Shown piece after piece: positions 55,885 to 64,000 of a stretch of 64,000 nucleotides of DNA. The notes under the pieces are model-generated. The model saw only the letters and a program-made list of their open reading frames with translations. It had not been told where the DNA came from and did no database searches. The stretch's first letter is position 1. Each line of letters opens with the position of its first letter. A program made the translations under genes and the position numbers. This DNA comes from Schistocerca nitens. Taxonomy: Eukaryota > Arthropoda > Insecta > Orthoptera > Acrididae. The stretch covers positions 13,095,140 to 13,159,139 of the forward strand of contig NC_064623.1 in assembly GCF_023898315.1 (NCBI RefSeq), read 5' to 3'.

Positions 55885-57310
55885 TACCCACATCGTTTTG
55901 CATCACTCCAGTTCTCAGCACACCTGAAGATAGATATGGGCTGTGGATACTGTTTCAGCCACAGTCCCTTTGACTGTTCAGAGATATCACTTAACCTGCA
56001 CAAAGATGTAAACAACCATGCACGAGCAGTAGCTATTAGACGGAGGGGGTCCAACAGCCAGTCATTCCACCAGGAAGGAGGTACATGGCTCATGTTGTCT
56101 GTAGTTCAACCATGCCGAGATGGTAAATACCGCAGTTCAGTTGTGTCTCCATTGTTACCTTGTGTCAGGAAGGGCTTTCAATTAGGGAAGTGTCCATGTG
56201 TCTCGGAGTGAAACAGTGATGTTGTTCAGACATGGAGGAGATACAGAGAGACAGGAACTGCCGATGACATGCCTCACTCAGGTCGCTCGAGGGCTACTAC
56301 TGCAGTGGATGACTGCTACCTACGGATTATGGTTCGAAGGAACCCTGACAGCAACACCACCATGTTGAATAACGCTTTTCATGCAGCCACAGGGCATTGT
56401 GTTAAGATTCACTGTGCACAGTAGGCTGCATGAAGTGAAACTTCATTCCCGACCGGGCGAGGTCCATCTATGCAACCATGACACCATGCAGGCAGTACAG
56501 ATGGACCCAACAACATGCCGACTGGATTGCTCAGGATTGGCGTCCAGTTCTCTTTACCGATGACTGTCGCATATGCCTTCAACCAGACAATTGTCTGAGA
56601 CGTGTTTGGAGGCAACCCAGTCAGGCTGAATGCCTTAGACACACTATCCAGTGAATGCAGCAAGGTGGAGGTTTCCTGCTGTTTTGGGGGTGGCATTATG
56701 TGGGGCCGACATGACACCGGTGGCCGTGGAATGCGCCGTAACAGCTGTACGGTACGTGAATGCCAACCTCTGACTGATAGTGCAACCATATTGGCGAGAC
56801 ATTAGTCTTCATGGACGACATTTCGCGCCCACATTGCGCACGTCTTGTGAATGATTTCCTTCAGGATAACGACATCCCTCGACTAGAGTGGCCAGCGTAT
56901 TCTCGAGACATGAACCCTATGGAACATGCCTTGGTTAGATTGATAATCGTTGTTTATGGACAATGTGACCCACCAACCACTCTGAGAGATCTATGCCGAA
57001 TTTCCATTGTGGAGTGGGACAGTCTGGACCAACAGTGCCTTGATGAACTTGTGAATATTATGCCATGATGAATACAGGTATGCATCAGTGGAAGAGGACG
57101 TGCTACTGGGTATTAGAGGTACCAGTGTGTACAGCAATCTGGACCACCACCTCTGAAGGTCTCACTGTATGGTGGTACAACATGCAGTGTGTGGTTTTCA
57201 TGAGCAACAAAAAGTGTGGAAATGATGTGTATGTTGATCTCTATTCCAATTTTCTGTACAGGTTCCGGAACTCTCGGAAGTGAGATGATGCAAAACTTTT
57301 TTTGATGTAT
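55885..57310 (+). mobile_element. Tc1-like transposon inserted in the LINE, degenerate
   Basis: Both ends carry an inverted GTTTTGCATCA (55893 and the complement near 57290), suggesting diverged terminal inverted repeats. Plus-strand pieces of a Tc1-like transposase, in several frames, are WTQQHADWIAQDWRPVLFTD, CRICLQPDNCLRRVWRQPSQ, VFMDDISRPHCARLVNDFLQ, LEWPAYSRDMNPMEH and DQQCLDELVNIMP (56440-57065). The catalytic positions are partly kept (LFTDD; MDD; MNPMEH for DLNPIEH). Frameshifts and stops, for example in the N-terminal helix-turn-helix region at 56200-56400, make it inactive. Confidence 0.85.
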
Positions 57311-57620
57311 GTATGAACTGACTTTGTCAACCCTCTTCTGCTGATCAGACATTTCCTTCACAACTGACCATATGGTTTTAATTTTATCCTGTGAATTAGC
57401 TATTCTATTTGCGTACCACACACTCTTTGCCACCCTAATATTTTTTAAGCACCATACAGTACTGTTAGTAATGGGCTACTGTGGCTTGATTGCGACTACT
57501 TGTAACATATTGATATAATTCCTGCTTTGTTCTACATGATATCCTTATCCCACTAGTCAGCCACCCAGGCTGCCTTTTACTGCTAGTACCCTGTTTAGAA
57601 TGTTCTCATGGAAAGCAACT
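57311..57620 (-). pseudogene. Linker region of the interrupted LINE
   Basis: The minus strand reads VWYANRIANSQDKIKTIWSV then VKEMSDQQKRVDKV, the typical EN-RT linker of CR1/Jockey LINEs (A.....I..S.NK.K..W.I....). It would precede the RT entry at 55548, so the Tc1-like element sits between linker and RT. Confidence 0.65.
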
Positions 57621-57849
57621 CTCAAAGAGCAATGGAAATGTGTTAATGAAAGCCATATATTTGTCACCTATGTTATCGGCACTTTAAACATCCTGCCACT
57701 CTTGTTTCTTGACGAGGTTTTTTTTTTTTTAAATAAAAAAAAACCAAACAGCTATTGCCTTTGGATTAACTTACCTACATAGTTTGTAATTATATATGAC
57801 ATTTTTTAAGTACAAAAGCCTTTTAGTGTTAAAATTTGTGCATCATGGT

Positions 57850-58205
57850 CTTAAAGACCAGTCCTGTTCCCTTCATCTATGGAGTGTGGGAAAAGTGATT
57901 GTTCAGATGCCTCTGTGCATGCTGTAATTAATGTAGTCTTGTCCTCACATTCTCTATGTGAGTGATACGTAGGTGGTGTAGTTTATTCCTTGAGTCATCA
58001 ATTAAAGCTGATTCTTGAAACTTTGTAAGTAGCCTTTCTCGGGATAATTTACATCTATTTTAGTCTGCCAGGAAGTTTCTTCAGCATATCTATTGCCTGT
58101 GGATCAAACCCATGATGGTTAGTGCTGCCCATCTCTGTATATGCTCAGTATCCCCTGTTAGTCCTATTTGGCACAGGTCCCACACACCTCATATCAACAC
58201 ACTGA
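57850..58205 (-). pseudogene. LINE C-terminal fragment, second family
   Basis: The complement of CCTGTTAGTCCTATTTGGCA (then CAGGTCCCACACAC) encodes VWDLCQIGLTGDTEHIQRWA, followed by a decayed INRLEEL and the start of an LTKFQESAL motif. This is the post-RT region of an orthopteran LINE in which VWDPYQ.GL...IE..QRRAAR is usual. The same family appears on the plus strand at 61545-62085. Confidence 0.65.
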
Positions 58206-58869
58206 TTCAGACTTGATGTCTCAGAGTTCCATGATTTTTGGTATGCAGTGATATATCACAGACTTATGGAAAATACCCAATTTCAGTTATGAAGCACAAT
58301 TATTTTTGAAGTTATTAATTTTTAAAGATTTAAATTCATATGAAGAAATTTCATGTTTTGGCACTTTTGGATGCATATAGGCTGGCAACCAGTGATGATA
58401 TAAACCTAGGAGTGGTCTCATTTTAAAGCTGTTGAATGGGGCTTTAATATGATATCCAAAAGATAGGGGTTACAATTTTTAAAAAATTGAAAATTTTAAA
58501 ATTAAATTTTAAAATTTAAATTTCTCAAAAAGTGGCAATTTTAAAAATTCCAAAAATTATCAAATATAGTTTGTAATGTCTTAATACGTATAGCAAAATT
58601 CTATCATGGTATCAGGAGATACTGGACTTCAGAAATATACATTTTGTGAAAAATACCAGAATTCGTATAGTTTCAGAAAATTTTTAATAGTTCATTGTAT
58701 GAAACAAGCAACATATTACAATGTAACAAGCAGTAGCTATTACTTTTACATTTTTTTAATGGAGTAAGGTCACATAACACGTGTTACATTAAAAATCCAA
58801 TATTATGAGTAAAGTTAAGGGTTAAGAAATTAGTTCGAGACTTCAGTCGTTGGAAGATACCCACATATT
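58206..58869. other. Very AT-rich sequence without genes
   Basis: Contains clustered AAATTTTAAAATT palindromic runs (58470-58560). Overall composition is far below the GC level of neighbours. Confidence 0.5.
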
Positions 58870-59600
58870 TCTTCACTTCATTTCACTGTCTGGTAAACTG
58901 TATGTTCGGCCAGTCTGTGTGACGGGGTTCACCTTGCATATCACATCTGCAAAAGGGATCCACAGTGTATCTGGTGGATGGGATATGTAAATGAGGATGA
59001 TGTACTTGAAGGATGGAGGAATGCAACTTGCACTTTACTGCAATCTTAATCTTTATCCAGAACATAACTCAACCACCCAGTGTCACTATAGATTGATGTT
59101 ACATACCCACTAATATCTGCAAATAATATCTGCTGTATGTCCTTTACAATATGAAATATGCTTGAAACAACTGCAGAAGAAAATAATTTCACATTTACTT
59201 TGGTTCCACATTTGACAGGTATGAAGGCACGAAATTTAAGGGTGCCTGATATAGTTACAGCAGTATTGTACCGATTGGCCAGTTGTTCTTCAGTTTTAAT
59301 GTATTCTTCAAGGGTCACAAATACAAAGTCTACGTTAGGTATGTTCTGATGTGACCATTCAAACAGTTGCCTTGCGTCCATAATTTGGTCCTTATACGGT
59401 CTTTGTAGGCTCGCTCTGGCTGCTAGTCTTTTTACTGTGGCCTCCAGCCCATCGCATGGTCCTTTGCCATGTGCTGTTGCTGAAAAATGCCGTTCAGCCT
59501 CGGCTCCAAAATCTTGCTTGTGATTACACAAGTTAATACAGTTTATTTTTTATTTTTGTATTGGGCCGCAGAGCCATTGGAAAAATCAAATAATTTTTTG
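58870..59600 (-). pseudogene. Broken copy of an uncharacterised multicopy insect protein family
   Basis: The main frame (59046-59531) reads CNHKQDFGAEAERHFSATAH, then GKGPCDGLEATVKRLAARAS and PYKDQIMDARQLFEWSHQNI, ending GWLSYVLDKD. Upstream, another frame gives FSNGSAAQYKNKK (about 59545-59590), so one frameshift separates them. Downstream, frames give VAFLHPSS and then DTLWIPFADVICKVNPVTQT with GRTYSLPDSEM before a stop near 58875, so more shifts exist. I have seen highly similar hypothetical proteins in insects and other invertebrates, with FSDG..SQYKN and HGK.PCDG.GG..KR motifs. The conserved D, H and C residues suggest a nuclease- or transposase-like enzyme, but the function is unknown to me. 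The 5' side is cut by a LINE. Confidence 0.6.
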
Positions 59601-59689
59601 ACAGGTCTTTGACACTTGCATTTCAGATATTCCATCAACTTTGTCTGGAACAGGTAGATGGCTGTAGTGTTGTGGTTGAGGCAGTCTGA

Positions 59690-60948
59690 TGTTGTTGTTG
59701 CTGTTGTTGTCTTCAGTCCTGAGACTGGTTTGATGCAGCTCTCCATGCTACCCTTTCCTGTGCAAGTTTCTTCTGTATCTGCTTAGTGTATTCATCGCTT
59801 GGTCTCCCTCTACGATTTTTACCCTCCACGCTGCCCTCCAATGCTAAATTTGTGATCCCTTGATGCCTTAGAACATGTCCTACCAACCGGTCCCTTCTTC
59901 TCGTCAAGTTGTGCCACAAACTCCTCTTCTCCCCAATTCTATTCAATACCTCCTCATTAGTTACGTGATCTACCCATCTAATCTTCAGCATTCTTCTGTA
60001 GCACCACATTTCAAAAGCTTCTATTCTCTTCCTGTCCAAACTATTTATCGTCCATGTTTCACTTCCATACATGGCTACACTCCATACAAATACTTTCAGA
60101 AATGACTTCCTGACACTTAAATCTATACTCGATGTTAACAAATTTCTCTTCTTAAGAAGCGCTTTCCTTGCCATTGCCAGTCTACATTTTATATCTTCTC
60201 TACTTCGACCATCATCAGTTATTTTGCTCCCCAAATAGCAAAACTCCTTTACTACTTTAAGAGTCTCATTTCCTAATCTAATTCCCTCAGCATCACCCGA
60301 CTTAATTTGACTACATTCCATTATCCTCGTTTTGCTTTTGTTTATGTTCATCTTATATCCTCCTTTCAAGACACTATCCATTCCGTTCAACTGCTCTTCC
60401 AAGTCCTTTGCTGTCTCTGAGAGAATTACAATGTCATCGGCGAACCTCGAAGTTTTTATTTCTTCTCCATGGATTTTAATACCTACTTCGAATTTTTCTC
60501 TTGTTTTCTTTACTGCTTGCTCAATATACAGATTTAATAACATCGGGGAGAGGCTACAACCCTGTCTCACTCCCTTCCCAACCACTGCTTCCCTTTCATG
60601 TCCCTAGACTCTTATAACCGCCATCTGGTTTCTGTACAAATTGTAAATAGCCTTTCGCTCACTGTATTTTACCTCAGCCTCCTTCAGAATTTGAAAGATA
60701 GTATTCCAGTCAACACTGTCAAAAGCTTTCTCTAAGTCTACAAATGCTAGAAATGTAGGTTTGCCTTTCCTTAATCTTTCTTCTAAGATAAGTCGTAAGG
60801 TCAGTATTGCCTCACGTGTGCCAATATTCCTACGGAATCCAAACTGATCTTCCCCGAGGTTGGCTTCAACCAGTTTTTCCATTCGTCTGTAAAGAATTCG
60901 CATTAGTATTTTGCAGCTGTGACTTATTAAACTGGCAACTTTTGGAGC
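59690..60948 (-). mobile_element. 5'-truncated LINE (RTE-like), sister of the 16.5-18.6 kb copy
   Basis: Two minus frames: 60604-60948 (KILMRILYRRMEKLVEANLG, DQFGFRRNIGTREAILTLRL, FVDLEKAFDSVDWNT) and 59713-60585 (VRQGCSLSPMLLNLYIEQAV, SRFADDIVILSET, CYLGSKITDDGRSREDIKCR, SETWTINSLDRKRIEAFEMW, RGRPSDEYTKQIQKKLAQER). They are joined through a frameshift near 60600. All RT catalytic motifs are present, but the endonuclease is missing. The 3' end in minus sense is an ACAACAACAGCAAC tail at 59690-59715. At the 5' end it jumps directly into Penelope-like sequence. It is closely similar to the 16.5-kb copy over the shared C-terminal 120 residues (about 95 percent identical). Confidence 0.9.
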
Positions 60949-61090
60949 TGTCCAGAAGACATAACATCTCTCATCTCGGAGGCGGGCTAGAACATGCCTC
61001 GGTCCATGTCTCTTCAGCATGCATTCTATCTTGCTAGAAGTTGGTCCACAGTATGGAAGGAATGCAGCTAACTTGACCTCTTCTGCAGCT
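60949..61090 (-). pseudogene. Possible Penelope-like element fragment
   Basis: The minus strand reads KLAAFLPYCGPTSSKIECML then KRHG. In a shifted frame ACSSPPPR and EMLCLLDSSK follow. This resembles the end of Penelope RTs before the GIY-YIG part (LPY..G..S.KI.R.L...G....F.PPPKIREML...KD). Short and frameshifted, so only tentative. Confidence 0.4.
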
Positions 61091-61544
61091 TTGTGAGGTG
61101 TCTTTCAGCAACAACTTTAACAGAGATCTAGGGTTATACATTTAGAAGTGCATGGGTACGTGCTTTGGACATTGAGCGAAAGCAAAGATGTAGTCTTGAT
61201 GCTTTTAGGGACATGAGCGCGACAGTTTCAATTGTGGCACTGGACTCTCATGCCATATAACAGGACTCAGTCCCACAGGGGTACGGAGCTGCTAAGAGCT
61301 GCCCAATTTGCCTCCCACATGTCACTCCAGCCCTCTCTGGAAAGTTCCAAAGGCTGCTGTTACATCTATATAGGCAGAACACTGTGCCAGCCACAGCAGC
61401 CAATGATTTTTAACTCGTGGTGGTGGTGGTTGTGGTGGTGTGTGTGTCTGTAATATCAGTGAGTCACAATTGGAATTGGTAAACTTGTACAAAGACCCAG
61501 ATGTAACACTTTGTAGACATATGAAGGGAACGATCACATAGGCT
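61091..61544. other. Unidentified sequence with (GGT)n/(GT)n run
   Basis: GTGGTGGTGGTGGTTGTGGT at about 61420-61440 is followed by GTGTGTGTGT. The preceding bases (CCACAGCAGCCAATGATTTT) feel repeat-like, but I cannot assign them. Confidence 0.35.
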
Positions 61545-62085
61545 CAGTTGTGAGTAAAGCAGGTGGTAGACTTCAGTTTATTGATAGAATACTGGGGAAA
61601 TGCAGTTGGTCTACAAAGGCAATTGCTTACAAAACACTCGTGTGGCCCATCCTAGAATATTGTTATGTGTATGGGATCTGTACCAGATAGGACTAAGGGG
61701 GTATTTTGAACATAGATAGGGCAGCACGAATACTGATAGCTTTGTTTGACTCATGCGAGTGTATCGTGAATGCTGAAGAAACTAAACTGACAGACTCTTG
61801 AAGATAAATGTAAAATATCCTGTGAAACACTACAAAGTTTTAGGAACTGGCTTTGAATACTTTAGGAATATACTAGAATCCCCCTACATACCACTCCCAT
61901 AAGGGTTGTGAGAATTAATTATAGTGCAGACAGAGACAATTAAGCAGTCATTCTTTCTGTACTCCATTTGTGAATGATATGGGGGGGGGGGGGGCTAATA
62001 ACTGGTACAATGGGATGTACCCTCTGAAATGCACTTCAGTGGTTTTCAGTGTGTAGATGTGGATGTGGATGTAGAGCTAGCCTGT
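61545..62085 (+). mobile_element. LINE 3' end with GATGTG tail
   Basis: The plus strand reads AYKTLVWPILEYCYVYGICT, then DRAARILIALFDSCECIVN, the post-RT region with many substitutions. The 3' UTR phrase GGTACAATGGGATGTACCCT, then CTGAAATGCACTTCAG, is followed by a TGTAGATGTGGATGTGGATG microsatellite tail at 62055-62080. Contains a G homopolymer (61981-61995). Old, several stops. Confidence 0.7.
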
Positions 62086-62689
62086 TACATTTCCAGAGAT
62101 CGTAACTCCATGAAAACAAGTAACTGTGTAAAAAGGTAAGATTTGTTGATATCCATTATTTGGATAGGAATAATGCCTGTTATATATGGAACATGAAATT
62201 AAGTAAGACTTGAAAAAAGATTCGATTATGCCCTGAAGTGAAATGCTTTGAACTCCAAATCAAACAGGTTTGCAGGTAATGTAATGTAAATTTTATGCTT
62301 GTGAAATGGAAAACAATGTCTAAACTTAATTGTTAGTTTGGTTTATAGTGAAAATGTACTGAATGAACAAAACATGGCCAAAATCTAACAAGTGGTTTTA
62401 GGAGAAAAGTGGTATTTAGAATGGAACAAGGATTAGCATACCTACTTAATCATCAATTAATAACAGAGAACTTGTTTTATCACTGAACTTCATAAACACT
62501 GCATGCCAACAAATGTTAACTGTTCATCATTATCACTGAGGCCTGCAAGCCTTGGGTGAGCTGACCATCATAAAGATAAATGGTTGGAATCTCAGAAAAT
62601 GTGTACATACTTTCTCACAAAGGAATGTTTGTGGATAGTTTTATGCAGCACACCATGAATTCCTGTCCTGTGCCAATCTTTTCACCTCA
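62086..62689. other. No recognised feature
   Basis: AT-rich intergenic-like sequence. Confidence 0.45.
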
Positions 62690-64000
62690 GACTAGCACTT
62701 GCAACCTATGTCATCAATTATTTGCTGGATGTTTCCCAATCTGTCTTCCTCTGCAGCTCCCTCTAGTACAATGGAAGTTACTCCCTGATGTCTTAACAGA
62801 TGTCCCATCATCCTGCACCTTCATTTTGTCAGTCTTTTACATATATTCCTTTCCTCGTTGGTGCTGTGGATAACCTTCTCATTCCTTACCTCATTAGTCC
62901 ACTTAATTTTTAGCATTGTTCTGTAGCACCACATCTCAAATGGTTAGATTCTCTTCTGTTCTGATTTTCCACTAGACCATGTTTCATTCACTACCATATA
63001 ATGCTGTGTTCCAAACATACATTCTCAGAAATTTCTTCCTCAAATTAAGGCCTATGTTTGATACAAGCAGAATTCTATTGGCCAGGAATGCCCTTTCTGC
63101 CAGTGGTAGTCTGCTTTTCACATCGTCCTTGCTTTGCCCATCATGGGTTATTTTGCTGCCTAGGTAGCAGAATACCTTAACTTAGTCTAATTCGTGATGA
63201 CCAATTCTGATGTTAAGTTTCTGACTGTTCTCATTTCTGCTACTTCTCATTTGTTGCTTCTCATTACTTTTGTCTTTCATTGATTTTCGTTCAATCCATA
63301 TTCTGTACACATAGAATGTACGTTCTTTTCAACACATCCTGTAATTCATCTTCGCTTTTACCGAGAATAGCAATGTTATCAGCGAATCTTATCGACGATA
63401 TCTTTACTAATTGAATTGTAATCTCACTCTTGAACCTTTCTTTTATTTCCCGACTGCTTCTTTGATGTATAGATGGAACAGTAAGGGCGATAGCCTACTT
63501 CCCTGTCTTACACCATTATTAATCCAGGCATGTCATTCTTGGACATCGTCTCTTATTGTTCTCCCTTGATCCTTGTACATGTTGTATATTAACCATTGTT
63601 CCCTGTAGCTGATGCCTATTTTTCTCAGAATTTTGAACATCTTGCACCATTTTATATTGTCAAACACTTTTCCAGATCTTCAGACCCTATGAATGTACCT
63701 GGATTTTTCTTCAGTCTTGCTTCCATTATGAACTGCAATGTTGGAACTGGCTCTCTGGTGTCTTTACCTTTCCTAAAGCCAAACTGTCATCTAACACATC
63801 CTCAATTTTCTTTTTCCTTCTTCTGTGTGTTATTCTTATCAGCAACTTGGATGCACGAGCTGTTAAGCTGATTGTGTGGTATTTTCGCACTTGTCTGCTC
63901 TTGCAATCTCCAGAACTATGTGGATGATTCTCCGAAAGTCTGATGGTATATTGCCAGTCTCATACGTTCTATTGTTGTCACTTCTTGCAGTGATTTTAGA
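62690..64000 (-). pseudogene. Third RTE-like LINE, more diverged, running off the right edge
   Basis: Plus-sense landmarks mirror the two other copies in the same order, and their complements encode the same domains. TTTTTAGCATTGTTCTGTAG (then CACCACATCTCAAA) matches ATCTTCAGCATTCTTCTGTAG at 59.98 kb (FEMWC.RRMLKI). TTTCTTCCTCAAATTAAGGC matches the RKSFLK region. GTTATTTTGCTGCCTAGGTA matches YLGSKIT. AATGTTATCAGCGAATCTTA encodes RFADNI. CTTCCCTGTCTTACACCATT encodes NGVRQGS. Many stops. The catalytic FADD reads FADN. The upstream RT and any endonuclease lie beyond the window. Confidence 0.8.

Overview
The window looks like an intergenic or intronic stretch of a large, AT-rich insect genome, most likely a grasshopper or locust (Orthoptera, Schistocerca-like). 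The main clue is two copies near 35 kb of a tRNA-derived SINE that I recognise from memory as the SgrP1 type of Schistocerca. Several other orthopteran-type SINEs and abundant CA/GT microsatellites agree. No bacterial-style gene organisation is present. Almost every recognisable coding stretch belongs to a transposable element (TE), and most are broken by frameshifts, stops, truncations or nested insertions.

Layout. 0-9 kb: a degenerate mariner transposase (minus), one possible 78-bp host exon (2137-2214), LINE debris split by a large inverted-repeat element that looks like two head-to-head Penelope copies (3.1-4.6 kb), and two MITE-like elements (7.6 and 8.4 kb). 10-14 kb: an open PIF/Harbinger transposase with a CpG-rich promoter and credible introns; LINE fragments sit in and beyond its 3' part. 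16.5-18.6 kb: a 5'-truncated LINE with an exact 11-bp target-site duplication (TSD). 20-21 kb: LINE endonuclease and RT scraps. 21-26.9 kb: little that I recognise. 26.9-28.4 kb: a small inverted-repeat element and a degenerate repeat array carrying tRNA B-box-like motifs. 28.5-31.3 kb: the best-preserved LINE, broken by one extra base in an A-run. 31.7-36.7 kb and 39.4-41.4 kb: an unidentified long diverged repeat present twice, a second B-box array and two SINEs. 37.6 kb: a Tc1-like fragment. 38.4-39.4 kb: a LINE 5' end. 41.9-42.8 kb: a C2H2 zinc-finger gene or gene remnant on the minus strand.

43.4-52.2 kb is a nested cluster: a copia-type element (minus) interrupted by a Tc1-like transposon and two SINEs and abutted by a GC-rich gypsy element, whose truncated end lies next to 36 bp of U2 snRNA sequence. 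54-57.6 kb: a LINE split by another Tc1-like element. 57.8-64 kb: LINE fragments in both orientations and a broken copy of an uncharacterised multicopy protein family (58.9-59.7 kb) interrupted by a LINE.

The most unusual signal is a 59-bp block, 57 of 59 bases identical, lying upstream of two unrelated coding units in the same relative orientation: the Harbinger transposase (10216-10274) and the zinc-finger unit (42721-42779, minus). It carries two CCAAT-type boxes. It is either a shared promoter or the 5' end of one two-gene transposon family. All family assignments come from reading motifs by eye; no database search was possible.
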